A DNA stretch of 64,000 nucleotides from the NCBI GenBank assembly GCA_018702955.1, contig JABJEK010000044.1, forward strand, positions 1-64,000. Reading direction: 5' to 3'. The notes beneath the pieces are model-generated. The model made no database searches and was not told the origin of the DNA. It worked only from the letters and a program-made list of their open reading frames with translations. The number at the start of each line of letters is the position of its first letter. Position 1 is the stretch's first letter. The position numbers and the translations under genes are program-made. Origin of the DNA: Rhodospirillaceae bacterium (GTDB taxonomy: Bacteria; Pseudomonadota; Alphaproteobacteria; UBA6615). Below, piece after piece: positions 45,257 through 53,915 of the stretch.

Positions 45257-45733
45257 TTATCCGTGGTCGCGGAGGAGACGGGCCTTTTGCCGGTCCCAGT
45301 CACGTGCCTTCTCGGCCTGGCGCTTGTCGTATTTGCGCTTGCCCGACGCGATGCCCAGATCGACCTTCGCAATGCCGCGTTTGTTGAAGTAGATCGACAG
45401 CGGCACGAGGGTCACACCTTCACGGTGGATCTCCGCGAACAGGCGGTCCATCTCGCGGCGATTGACCAGCAACTTGCGCGGCCGCCGCTCCTCGTGGGAG
45501 AAATTCTTCGCCGGCGCATATTTCGGGATGTAGCAGTTGAACATCCAGAGCTCGCCGTCGCGCTCTCCCGCCCAGGCGTCGACGAGGCTCCCCTTGCCTT
45601 CGCGCAGGGATTTTACCTCGGGCCCCGTCAGGACGAGCCCGGCCTCGATATTGTCTTCGATCGTATAATCATGCCGCGCCTTGCGATTCTGGGCGGCAAT
45701 CGTGCCTGGCGGCGCGTGCTTCTTCCCGGCCAT
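45257..45733 (-). CDS. smpB: SsrA-binding protein SmpB
   Basis: tmRNA partner in ribosome rescue, 158 residues. It begins with a short polar leader then AAQNRKARHDYTIEDNIEAGLVLTGPEVKSLR, which is the OB-fold tmRNA-binding core, and ends in the basic tail KRKYDKRQAEKARDWDRQKA. Length and motifs are standard. It lies 21 nt after dapA on the same strand, an association also seen in other alphaproteobacteria. (Core motif: residues 13-30 and on.). Confidence 0.96.
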   Translation of the reverse strand: MAGKKHAPPGTIAAQNRKARHDYTIEDNIEAGLVLTGPEVKSLREGKGSLVDAWAGERDGELWMFNCYIPKYAPAKNFSHEERRPRKLLVNRREMDRLFAEIHREGVTLVPLSIYFNKRGIAKVDLGIASGKRKYDKRQAEKARDWDRQKARLLRDHG

Positions 45734-45754
45734 CGCTCGTGCGATACCGCGCCG

Positions 45755-46633
45755 CTAGTTGAGCAGCCCCGCCGACACCATCGCGTCGCGGACCAGCTTC
45801 TGGGTGTTCTCGTTCGCCGGCGTCAACGGCAGGCGGACATCCATCGTGCACTTCTCGAGCAACGAGGCCGCATACTTGACCGGCACCGGGTTCGGCTCGA
45901 CGAACAAGGCGGTGTGCAGCGGGAACAAGCGCGCGTTGATATCCATCGCAGCCTTGGTATCGCCTGCCAACCAGGCGTCATGCATCTCGGCACACGCACG
46001 CGGTGCCGCGTTGGACGTCACCGAGATACAGCCATCGCCGCCATTGGCCAGGAACGACATGACGGTCGCATCCTCACCCGACAGCATGCAGAAATCGTCA
46101 CCGATTTCCTGGCGCATCGCCAGGGGCCGGGTCAAATCAGCCGTCGCGTCCTTGACGCCGATGATATTCGGGCAGTCCCTGGCCAGCCGCGCCATGGTGG
46201 CGGTGGACATGTCGATCACCGAACGCGGCGGGATGTTGTAAATGATGATCGGAATGTCGACGGCATCGGCCACGGTCTTAAAATGGGCATACAGGCCATC
46301 CTGAGACGGCTTGTTGTAATAGGGCGTCACAATCAGGGCCGCATCCGCACCCGCGGTCTTGGCGTGTTCGGTCAGGCGCACGCATTCCTCGGTCGAATTG
46401 GACCCCGCGCCGGCGATCACGGGGATACGTCCGGCCGCAGCCTCAACGCACATCTCGACGACCCGCTCATGCTCACCATGGCTGAGTGTCGGCGATTCCC
46501 CGGTCGTCCCGACCGGAATCACGCCATCGGTGCCCTCGTCGATCTGCCATTCGACGAGCCCCTGATATGCTTTTTCGTCGACCTTGCCGTCGCGAAACGG
46601 CGTTATCAGTGCGGTCATCGATCCCTTGAACAT
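45755..46633 (-). CDS. dapA: 4-hydroxy-tetrahydrodipicolinate synthase
   Basis: First committed step to lysine and diaminopimelate: pyruvate plus aspartate semialdehyde. The 292-residue TIM barrel has GTTGES (42-47), the tyrosine in TPYYNKP, and the Schiff-base Lys161 in [11 protein letters not shown]. The start at 46633 is supported by AGGAGAG upstream and by the canonical [14 protein letters not shown]-terminus; the frame is open more than 120 codons earlier, over the transglycosylase gene on the other strand. Divergent from the lytic transglycosylase, with about 180 nt between. Confidence 0.96.
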   Translation of the reverse strand: MFKGSMTALITPFRDGKVDEKAYQGLVEWQIDEGTDGVIPVGTTGESPTLSHGEHERVVEMCVEAAAGRIPVIAGAGSNSTEECVRLTEHAKTAGADAALIVTPYYNKPSQDGLYAHFKTVADAVDIPIIIYNIPPRSVIDMSTATMARLARDCPNIIGVKDATADLTRPLAMRQEIGDDFCMLSGEDATVMSFLANGGDGCISVTSNAAPRACAEMHDAWLAGDTKAAMDINARLFPLHTALFVEPNPVPVKYAASLLEKCTMDVRLPLTPANENTQKLVRDAMVSAGLLN

Positions 46634-46811
46634 ATCGGCTCTCCTGCCCGCCAAATGCGGGCTCTGTAATATTCGCGCGGACGATAACGGCTCGGCTGTG
46701 CACGAACAAGGCGCAAACCGCGCGAACCATCCCTCTAAATTGATACGATACTGGTCAGGCGCAAGCGGTATCCCTACACTCGCGGGCCTGAAAATCATCC
46801 TGGATCTGCAC

Positions 46812-48791
46812 GTGCTCGTACGCCCCACAACCCGCCGCGTTCTTGCTCTATTCACCGCGGCCGTGATCGCGTGGGGCGCATCGATCAACCCTGCGAACGC
46901 CTCTGACAAGAATGCGCGCGAACTCATCGCCGCCGCAGAAAAGGAAAACTGGGCGGCGGTCCGCCAGCATCGAGACCGCGGCGTTGAGCCGCTCATCGCG
47001 AAATACGCTGCATGGCTGGATCATCAACGTGCCGCCGCCAAGAGCAGTTTTGATGATATTACCACCTTTCTTGCCGCAAACCCCGACTGGCCGCGCGCAA
47101 GTGAATTGCGCCGCAATGCCGAAGAAGCCATCGACGAGACGGTGTCCAGCGAGGCTGTCAGAACATGGTTCGAGGCTCACCCGCCGATCTCGGGGGCCGG
47201 CGCGCTGGCGCATCTCGATGCCCTGCAGGCCAACGGCGAACGCGACCGTCTCGCCGAACTGACGCCGCGTTACTGGCGCCAACTCAGCATCGATCGCCAC
47301 ACGGAAACCGACTTTCTGCGCCGCCACGGCGCGCAACTCGGCAAAGACGATCACCGCGCGCGCCTCGACCACCTGATCTGGACCCAGAATCATGGTGCTG
47401 CGCAGCGCATGTTACGGCGCGTTGACCCGCAAACGGCTGCACTGGCCCGGGCACGTATCGCGTTGTTACGCCGAACCGCCGGGGTCGATGGCGCCATCGC
47501 GCGAGTGCCCGACACGATGCGCGACGCCCCTGAGCTTTGGTACGAGCGCCTGCGCTGGCGGCGTCGCAAGGGCAAGGACAACAGTGCGCGCGACATCCTG
47601 TTCGAACTGTCAGGCGTGCGCCCGCAGCCGCATAAATGGGCGACGGAAAGCCAGATTCTGGCGCGCCGCGCGCTCGCGGACGGGCATTATTCCGAGGCCG
47701 CGCGCCTCGTCACCGGGCATGGCCTGTCCGCCGGTGCCGCGTTTGCGGAATCCGAGTTCCTCGCCGGTTGGATCCAACTCTCGTTTCTCAAAGCGCCGAA
47801 CGCCGCCGAAAACCACTTTGCCACACTGTATGAAGGTGTGCGGTACCCGATCAGCCGGGCACGCGGCGCGTTCTGGAAAGGCCGGGCCGCAGCCGCCCGT
47901 GGCGAACAGGAACACGCGCGCGAATGGTGGCAGCGTGCCGCCGAACATCCATCGACCTTCTACGGCCAGCAGGCGCTCTTTTCGCTTGGCACACAGGCGC
48001 CGCGCTTCGAATTCGCTCAGCCGTCCGACCCGGTGATCCGCGAGACGTTCGTTTCTCACGAACTCGTCGTCCTGGTGCAGCGGCTGCATGCGCTCGGCGC
48101 CGACGCCAGCCTACGCACATTCCTTCTGCACCTTTCCGGCCTGGCCAAGAATGTCGAAGAACGCCTGCTCGTCGCCCAGCTTGCCCATGAAGCCGACAGG
48201 CCGCGCGAAGCCGTGCGCGCGGCAAAACGCGCCAACCAGCTCGACAATATCGTCGGTGCTGCAGGATACCCGCTTTGGCCGCTGCCAAAACGCGACGCCG
48301 ACACTCCGCTCGAAGACGCACTGGTTCTTTCGGTCATCCGCCAGGAAAGCGGCTTCGACCGCACTGCCATCAGCCGGGCCGGTGCGCGGGGCATGATGCA
48401 ACTGATGCCGGCAACCGCCCAGCAGGTCGCGAAGGGCCTGTCCGAACCCTACAACCGGTCACGGCTGCTCACGGATCCCGGCTACAACATTCGCCTCGGC
48501 GGCGGCTATCTGGAGCAGATGCTGAAGCGGTTCAACGGCTCGGCTCCGCTGGCGCTCGCCGCATATAACGCCGGGCCCCATCGCGTCATTCGCTGGGTAC
48601 GTGAAAATGGTGACCCGCGGACCGGTGAAATCGACATGCTCGACTGGATCGAAACCATTCCCTTCAGCGAGACCCGCAACTACGTCCAGCGCGTCCTCGA
48701 AACCGTTCCCGTCTACCGCCATCTCTTGAGCGACACGCAACTCGCCGAGACCGGCGCCATACCGATCTTCAACCAGGCACAAAGCCGATGA
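46812..48791 (+). CDS. Soluble lytic murein transglycosylase
   Basis: Periplasmic peptidoglycan-cleaving enzyme, about 659 residues. The GTG at 46812 gives a good signal peptide ([20 protein letters not shown], cleavage after ANA), though its ribosome site is weak. A long alpha-helical superhelix of TPR-like repeats (about 40-470) precedes the GH23 domain with catalytic Glu512 in RQESGFD, then [17 protein letters not shown] and [12 protein letters not shown]. This is the Slt70 layout. Its stop overlaps the dehalogenase start by 4 nt. Confidence 0.92.
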   Translation: MLVRPTTRRVLALFTAAVIAWGASINPANASDKNARELIAAAEKENWAAVRQHRDRGVEPLIAKYAAWLDHQRAAAKSSFDDITTFLAANPDWPRASELRRNAEEAIDETVSSEAVRTWFEAHPPISGAGALAHLDALQANGERDRLAELTPRYWRQLSIDRHTETDFLRRHGAQLGKDDHRARLDHLIWTQNHGAAQRMLRRVDPQTAALARARIALLRRTAGVDGAIARVPDTMRDAPELWYERLRWRRRKGKDNSARDILFELSGVRPQPHKWATESQILARRALADGHYSEAARLVTGHGLSAGAAFAESEFLAGWIQLSFLKAPNAAENHFATLYEGVRYPISRARGAFWKGRAAAARGEQEHAREWWQRAAEHPSTFYGQQALFSLGTQAPRFEFAQPSDPVIRETFVSHELVVLVQRLHALGADASLRTFLLHLSGLAKNVEERLLVAQLAHEADRPREAVRAAKRANQLDNIVGAAGYPLWPLPKRDADTPLEDALVLSVIRQESGFDRTAISRAGARGMMQLMPATAQQVAKGLSEPYNRSRLLTDPGYNIRLGGGYLEQMLKRFNGSAPLALAAYNAGPHRVIRWVRENGDPRTGEIDMLDWIETIPFSETRNYVQRVLETVPVYRHLLSDTQLAETGAIPIFNQAQSR

Positions 48792-49483
48792 CCGATCAGC
48801 GTATTGAAGATGTGCAGGCCTGCGTGTTCGACGCCTATGGCACGTTGCTCGACTTCAACTCCGCCGTCATGAAGTGCCGCGACGAGATCGGCGACAGCGC
48901 CGAACGGCTCTCCGACGTCTGGCGCCAGAAGCAACTCCAGTACACCTGGCTACGCAGCTTGATGGGGACCCATGCAGACTTCTGGCAGGTCACCGGCGAG
49001 GCACTGGATTTCGCGCTGGCCGCGACGGGTATCGACAATCCTGATCTGCGCACGCGGCTGATGGCGCTTTACCGCGAACTCGACACGTTCACCGAAGTCA
49101 CCGACACCCTCACCCGCCTCAAGGCAGCCGGCATGAAGACCGCGATCCTGTCAAATGGATCCCCGGACATGCTGAACGCGGCGGCCGCCGCATCGGGCAT
49201 CGACGCCCTGCTCGATGCCGTGCTGAGCGTCGAGGATGTGGGCATCTACAAACCGGACCCACGGGTGTATCAGCTGGCGGTGGACCGGCTGGACGTGGCC
49301 GCAGGCAACATCTGCTTCATGTCGTCCAACGGCTGGGACGCCGCCGGTGCCGGTGCCTTCGGATTCCGCGTTGTCTGGGTGAACCGCTACGGCCAACCGG
49401 TCGAACATCTCCCCGCGAAGCCCGACGTCATTCTGGACACGCTGACACCGTTGCCCGCTATTCTGGGCCTCGCATCCGCATGA
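48788..49483 (+). CDS. Haloacid dehalogenase, type II
   Basis: HAD-superfamily hydrolase of 231 residues. The nucleophile is Asp15 in VFDAYGTLLD; motif II is ILSNGSPDML, motif III has the Lys in YKPDPRVY, and motif IV is FMSSNGWDAAGA. The SSNGWD form is typical of L-2-haloacid dehalogenases, which replace the halogen of short 2-haloalkanoates with hydroxyl. It is coupled by 4-nt overlaps to the transglycosylase before it and the dehydratase after it. Confidence 0.9.
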   Translation: MTDQRIEDVQACVFDAYGTLLDFNSAVMKCRDEIGDSAERLSDVWRQKQLQYTWLRSLMGTHADFWQVTGEALDFALAATGIDNPDLRTRLMALYRELDTFTEVTDTLTRLKAAGMKTAILSNGSPDMLNAAAAASGIDALLDAVLSVEDVGIYKPDPRVYQLAVDRLDVAAGNICFMSSNGWDAAGAGAFGFRVVWVNRYGQPVEHLPAKPDVILDTLTPLPAILGLASA

Positions 49484-50466
49484 CGGCACAGGCCCCACCT
49501 ACCCTCGCCGGCATCGGGGCGGCGGCAGAAAGGCTGGCCGGCATCGCGGTTCACACCCCGTTGATAGAAAACCCCGCGCTCAACGCGCGCGCGGGCGGGC
49601 GCGTGCTGCTAAAGGCAGAAACTCTGCAGCGGACCGGTTCGTTCAAGTTTCGCGGTGCCTATAACTTCCTGTCGCAGGTTCCGACCGATGCCCGGACGCG
49701 CGGGGTCGTCGCCTACTCATCCGGCAACCATGCCCAGGGGGTCGCCGCAGCCGCAGAGATATTCGACATTCCAGCCACGATCGTCATGCCCGCAGATGCG
49801 CCGCAGGCAAAGGTTGATAACACGCGTGGTTTTGGCGCGGAGGTCGTCACCTATGACCGGCAAACCGAATCTCGCGAGGACATCGCCGCCGCCATCGCCG
49901 GCGAATCCGGTGCCACACTGGTCCCCCCCTTCGATCACGCATGGACAATCGAGGGCCAGGGCACGGTTGGGCTCGAGATCGCAGCGCAATGTGCAGCCAT
50001 GGACACCCGACCCGACGAGGTCCTCGTCTGTTGCGGGGGTGGTGGCCTGACGTCCGGTATCGCCATCGCCCTGGCAGATCGCGTTCCATCGTCCGTGATC
50101 AAAGCCGTTGAACCGACCGGTTTCGACGATGCCTCGCGCTCGCTCATCGCCGGACAGCGCCTGTCCAACGAGCCCGGCGCGGCCTCGATCTGCGACGCGC
50201 TGCTGTCTCCGAGCACGGGCGACCTGACCTTCGCCGCCATGTTTGCGCATGACGTTACAGGCCTGTCGGTCAGCGATGACGAAGTCCGCGCGGCCATGGC
50301 CTATGCCTGGCGCACGCTCAAACTCGTTCTGGACCCCGGGGGTGCCGTGGCGCTGGCCGCCATATTGTCGGGAAAGGTCGAAACGAAGGATCGAACAATC
50401 GTCGCCGTTTTGTCCGGCGGCAATGTGGACGCGGCGCTTTTCAACGCCTGTATCGTAGACGCTTAA
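49480..50466 (+). CDS. Threonine/3-hydroxyaspartate dehydratase-like PLP enzyme (second copy)
   Basis: Fold-type II PLP enzyme, 328 residues, without ACT domain. The Schiff-base Lys56 is in TGSFKFRGAYNFL, followed by YSSGNHAQGVAAAA, the glycine-rich PLP phosphate loop CCGGGGLTSG, and VLSGGNVD near the end. This pattern is shared by catabolic threonine dehydratases, serine racemases and threo-3-hydroxyaspartate ammonia-lyases; the sequence alone does not decide. It overlaps the dehalogenase by 4 nt, and its stop shares TTAA with the convergent bactofilin stop. Confidence 0.86.
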   Translation: MTAQAPPTLAGIGAAAERLAGIAVHTPLIENPALNARAGGRVLLKAETLQRTGSFKFRGAYNFLSQVPTDARTRGVVAYSSGNHAQGVAAAAEIFDIPATIVMPADAPQAKVDNTRGFGAEVVTYDRQTESREDIAAAIAGESGATLVPPFDHAWTIEGQGTVGLEIAAQCAAMDTRPDEVLVCCGGGGLTSGIAIALADRVPSSVIKAVEPTGFDDASRSLIAGQRLSNEPGAASICDALLSPSTGDLTFAAMFAHDVTGLSVSDDEVRAAMAYAWRTLKLVLDPGGAVALAAILSGKVETKDRTIVAVLSGGNVDAALFNACIVDA

Positions 50467-50849
50467 CTCTTCTCGCCGACAACCAGATTAAGCCGCGACT
50501 GTTGTGCGTCACGCCGCAGAAGCTTGCCTTCCATATAGGCGCCCGCCTCGATCGAAAGCTCTTCATGTTGGATATCGCCGGTGACGCGAGCGCTCGACGA
50601 GAGGCTAACGCTGCGGGCACGAATTTCACCGGTGACCGTGCCATGTACATGCACGGTGTCACACTCGACCTGACCGCACACCTGCGCGCCCAGCCCGATC
50701 GTTACTTCCGCGCAACGGATATCGCCATCAACCGTACCGTCGACCTGCATCACGCCATCGCCCGCAAGATTGCCGGACACATTCATGTCAGCGCTGATGA
50801 TCGATGGCACGCCGTTACCCGAGCCATGTCGGTCAGTTTTTGAAAACAT
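50463..50849 (-). CDS. Bactofilin family cytoskeletal protein
   Basis: 128-residue beta-helical polymer-forming protein (DUF583). After a short polar N-terminus (MFSKTDRHGSGNG) come six or so repeats of the bactofilin type: ISADMNVSGNLAGDGVMQVDGTV, GDIRCAEVTIGLGA, GQVECDTVHVHGTV, GEIRARSVSLSSSARVTGDI. These are short runs, residues about 18-110. It overlaps the upstream LytM-type gene by 17 nt, a pairing known for bactofilins that position M23 hydrolases in cell-shape control. Confidence 0.92.
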   Translation of the reverse strand: MFSKTDRHGSGNGVPSIISADMNVSGNLAGDGVMQVDGTVDGDIRCAEVTIGLGAQVCGQVECDTVHVHGTVTGEIRARSVSLSSSARVTGDIQHEELSIEAGAYMEGKLLRRDAQQSRLNLVVGEKS

Positions 50850-52290
50850 ACTGCCCCGCTTTGATGAAGTTCGACGGATCATTCTGTCGCCCATCAACCA
50901 CAATCTCGTAGTGCAAATGCTCGCCCGAACTGCGGCCCGTGCTACCGACGAGGCCGACCTTCTCGCGGAAATCCACTTCCTGACCGCGCTTTACGAAAAT
51001 CGCAGACAGATGGCCATAACGGGTGCGCACACCCAGCCCGTGGTCGACCTCCACCATCTTGCCGAAGCCACCCTTCCAGCCGACAAAGGTAACGATGCCA
51101 GGAGATGTCACGCGCACCGGCGCACGCCGGCGGCTGGCCAAATCGATACCGGAGTGGAATGCCAACCGCTTGGTGAACGGATCGACACGGCGTCCAAAAT
51201 TGCTGGTGACGCGAAATTCATCAAGCGGTGCAGCCAGAGGCAGATGTTCCATCAGTGACTGCAGGCTTTGCAGATCATCAATCCGACGTTCGACCGTCGC
51301 GAGCTGTATGGCAAGCCCACCACCCGGACTGTTTTCCGCCTCGTCACCGTCGATTTCCAGGAACGGGCCACCGACGCCGCGTCCCTCGCCGGCGGCGCGC
51401 GCCATCCGGTCCAGCAGGCGGTCCACATCAAGGCCTGCCAGGTCCAGCGTTTTACGAAGCGCCTCGCCACTTTGATCCGCCGTCTCGCCCAACCGTGACA
51501 CAATACCGACCTGGGCTGTCTCGAGAGATTCGAGACGCGCTGAAAGATCCGCGACCTGCTCGCCGAGCGCCTGCCGCTGTGTGTCGACCGCAAGCTTCTC
51601 ATCAACTGCACTACGTAGCCGTTGGTCGCTGGCGTCCAGGTTCGCCTGGAGGTCCGCGCGCGCGATCTCAATCGACACGACATTCGCCTTAAGTTCGGCG
51701 AGTGCATCATGCGTCTCTGCAAGCTGCGCGTTCAGTGCCAGACGGGATTCCTCGACCACCGCGAGCTTTTGCCCACGATCGGTGAGTTGCTGCCGCATCT
51801 CTTCACGCGAAAGCATCAAAATTTCAGATTCGGCTGCGAGACGCGCCTTGGACTCCACCTCACTCAGATAGGAAAGCGCGAGCGCATCGCCCCGGTTCTT
51901 CTGCTCATCGAGTGCCGTCTGAAGCGCAGCGAGCTCATCCTTCAAAGACCGGTTCGACGTTTCCAGGTCGACGGTCGTTTGCTGGGTCGCGGTCAGCGAC
52001 CGGCGCTGAATATCCACCCGGTCGCGCACCTGCGCGAGCTCATGTGAAAATCGAGTATTCTCGTCATGAAGCGCGGAAATTCGGGCATTTCGGTCGGAAA
52101 CGATACTGTTGTGGGAGGCAAACTGGACCGTTGAGAAGGCTGTCCAGACCAGGGCCGTCGCTGCCAGCGTGACCACGCCAATCTGCACATTCCGGCCGAC
52201 CCGCAGATAGCGGACTTGTCCCCCGGAGCGCACGATCAGTTCGCGCTGCTTCGGGAACAGTTTGCCCAGCATCTTTCTTGCTGCGATCAC
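50833..52290 (-). CDS. M23 (LytM) family peptidoglycan endopeptidase with coiled coil
   Basis: Inner-membrane-anchored, periplasmic metalloprotein of about 485 residues: a short cytoplasmic N-terminus, one transmembrane helix (GVVTLAATALVWTAFSTV), a long coiled coil (about 65-270), and a C-terminal LytM domain. Zinc ligands His379 and Asp383 (HSGIDL) and His460 (HLHYE, with His458) are all present, so it should be catalytically active rather than an EnvC-type activator. The GTG at 52290 with GGGGAG upstream is preferred to a GTG five codons earlier. The bactofilin gene overlaps its 3' end. Confidence 0.92.
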   Translation of the reverse strand: MIAARKMLGKLFPKQRELIVRSGGQVRYLRVGRNVQIGVVTLAATALVWTAFSTVQFASHNSIVSDRNARISALHDENTRFSHELAQVRDRVDIQRRSLTATQQTTVDLETSNRSLKDELAALQTALDEQKNRGDALALSYLSEVESKARLAAESEILMLSREEMRQQLTDRGQKLAVVEESRLALNAQLAETHDALAELKANVVSIEIARADLQANLDASDQRLRSAVDEKLAVDTQRQALGEQVADLSARLESLETAQVGIVSRLGETADQSGEALRKTLDLAGLDVDRLLDRMARAAGEGRGVGGPFLEIDGDEAENSPGGGLAIQLATVERRIDDLQSLQSLMEHLPLAAPLDEFRVTSNFGRRVDPFTKRLAFHSGIDLASRRRAPVRVTSPGIVTFVGWKGGFGKMVEVDHGLGVRTRYGHLSAIFVKRGQEVDFREKVGLVGSTGRSSGEHLHYEIVVDGRQNDPSNFIKAGQYVFKN

Positions 52291-52455
52291 CCGTGAACTC
52301 CCCACGCCGCGTTTGGCGTATTCCCCGTCTTGTCATCGTGCCGGGTCAAACACCCCCGACACACCCCAAAAATGCCGGGTTGCATCCCGACTTACGCGAT
52401 TAGACCGCCAACTGGCCAGCCACAAATGCGCGATACCCGAAATTCAATAGCGAAT

Positions 52456-53124
52456 TCAGTCGTCGATGTCCGCCGGTTCCAACACATCGCTGACCCCAAT
52501 CATGGCGTCGCGCGTCACAAGGCGGGCGAGCTTTTCCTGATCCCAACCTTCGGTCCCATCCGGGCGTTGCGGCAAAACCAGGTAGCGCAAATCCGCGTTG
52601 CTGTCATGAACACGGACCTGCTTCTGCTCGGGAATATCGGTGCCAAACTCACGCAGGATGGCCCGCGGTTCACGGACCGCGCGCGAACGATAGTCGCGCC
52701 GCTTGTACCAGGCCGGCGGAATGCCGAGGACCGGTCGCGGGTAACAGGAACACAAGGTGCAGACGACCATATTGTGGACGTCGTCCGTATTCTCGACCAC
52801 GCACAATTCGGTCGGGCGCATATCGATCCCGAAGGCCATCAGCGCTTCATCGCTGTCGGACATCAGGGTTTCCTTGAACGCCGGATCGTCCCACGCACGG
52901 GCCACGATCTTGGCACCGAGTGCCGGGGTGCGGCTCTCAACCTGGTCGATCGCGCGACGCACATCGTCCGACGAGATAACACCCTTCTCGATCAGGAGTT
53001 CACGCACCGAGGCTTCGAGAATCTGCGCCTCGAGCGACGGCAACGGATCTTCCTGGATCGGTTTACCGTCATGGGTGTGTGTGGGGTGGTCGTGATCGTG
53101 GGAGTGATCGTGTGTTTCGCTCAT
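52456..53124 (-). CDS. Nitrile hydratase alpha / thiocyanate hydrolase gamma subunit
   Basis: Metal-binding subunit, 222 residues. The metal claw VCTLCSCYP places Cys122, Cys125 and Cys127 as ligands; Thr in CTLC marks the cobalt type, as in Co-nitrile hydratase and thiocyanate hydrolase. The first 20 residues contain seven histidines (HDHSHDHDHPTHTHD), a likely metal-handling tail. Two small genes just upstream encode the halves of the beta subunit, in the gene order of thiocyanate hydrolase (scnB-scnA-scnC). Substrate could be thiocyanate, a nitrile or a nucleoside nitrile such as toyocamycin. No cobalt chaperone gene is in the window. Confidence 0.9.
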   Translation of the reverse strand: MSETHDHSHDHDHPTHTHDGKPIQEDPLPSLEAQILEASVRELLIEKGVISSDDVRRAIDQVESRTPALGAKIVARAWDDPAFKETLMSDSDEALMAFGIDMRPTELCVVENTDDVHNMVVCTLCSCYPRPVLGIPPAWYKRRDYRSRAVREPRAILREFGTDIPEQKQVRVHDSNADLRYLVLPQRPDGTEGWDQEKLARLVTRDAMIGVSDVLEPADIDD

Positions 53125-53146
53125 ATCGTCACCGCTTTCCGCGCGC

Positions 53147-53431
53147 CTAAACCGGCGCCAGCCAATGTTCGTAAATTTCGATCTCAAGCGTGTCGTCTGG
53201 TGCGCCGTCGTAGTCTTCCCAGAGCTCGCCCTGCTTGAAATTCACCCGGTAGAGCATCTTGTAGGGCAAGCCCGAATGGCCAACGGCCAGCAGTTCGGGG
53301 TTGGGGAATGACCCGACAATGCGCTCGATCACGCCCAATTTGCCGCGCACATACATCGGCGTCCGCACATGTCCGGGCTGATCACGATGCAAAACCTGGA
53401 CGCTGTCACCCGGCTGGAACTTAGGATCCAT
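53147..53431 (-). CDS. Nitrile hydratase beta C-terminal half / thiocyanate hydrolase alpha-like subunit
   Basis: 94-residue SH3-like protein equal to the C-terminal domain of nitrile hydratase beta: FQPGDSVQVL, GHVRTPMYVRGKLGVIE, LYRVNFKQGELWEDY and the final EIEIYEHWL. The ATG at 53431 has GGAGG about 9 nt upstream, located inside the end of the preceding gene, which it overlaps by 11 nt in another frame. The own ribosome site argues for an independent subunit rather than a frameshifted beta gene. 22 nt separate it from the cobalt subunit gene. Confidence 0.85.
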   Translation of the reverse strand: MDPKFQPGDSVQVLHRDQPGHVRTPMYVRGKLGVIERIVGSFPNPELLAVGHSGLPYKMLYRVNFKQGELWEDYDGAPDDTLEIEIYEHWLAPV

Positions 53432-53747
53432 GACTTCCCGCCTCCAGACGGGCGCGGACCTCGGCCTTCTTGGCCTCAAGTTCCTCCTGGGAGTAGACGC
53501 CCTTTTCCAGCATCAGCCAGGAAATCGCCTGCAACCACCGCTCATAGTATGGATATTTGTGATAATCATCGCCCAACGCCTCTTGCATCCGGCGTGATTC
53601 ATCGACACGCGCCAAACGCCGGCGCTGATCGAAGAGCAACATCATCATCGCATCGACCGTCTTTTCCCAATGGGTCGGCACGTGCTCATGCTTTTCGGGA
53701 TCGACCGGCCCTGCCGGCATCCCTCCATAATCCTGTGGACCGCGCAT
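53421..53747 (-). CDS. Nitrile hydratase beta N-terminal half / thiocyanate hydrolase beta-like subunit
   Basis: 108-residue helical protein matching the N-terminal domain of nitrile hydratase beta: MRGPQDYGGMPAGPVDPEKH (recognisable DxGG start), HWEKTVDAMMMLL, and a region around YPYYERWLQAISWLMLEKG. The start at 53747 has AGGGGAG immediately upstream; 24 further open codons upstream look unrelated. First gene of the three-gene cluster and divergent from the unknown 399-residue gene, with a shared 168-nt promoter region. Confidence 0.82.
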   Translation of the reverse strand: MRGPQDYGGMPAGPVDPEKHEHVPTHWEKTVDAMMMLLFDQRRRLARVDESRRMQEALGDDYHKYPYYERWLQAISWLMLEKGVYSQEELEAKKAEVRARLEAGSHGS

Positions 53748-53915
53748 TCTCTCCCCTCGCGTGGTGCGGCCGCCATTTTCGAGGTCCGGACCGGACAAGG
53801 CAAGAACTTCGTCGACCAAACCGCGTAAATGTGCAGTTTGGCTCTATCCCTTTAGATTTCTTCAATAATTTCACGCGAGAATGGCCTCGATCAGAACTTC
53901 CGGAGTCTCTACTCG

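Noticed and set aside
53147..53747. A frameshifted nitrile hydratase beta gene
   Set aside because: Each half has its own ribosome site and family-like ends, and split beta subunits are known in thiocyanate hydrolase; a sequencing error cannot be wholly excluded.
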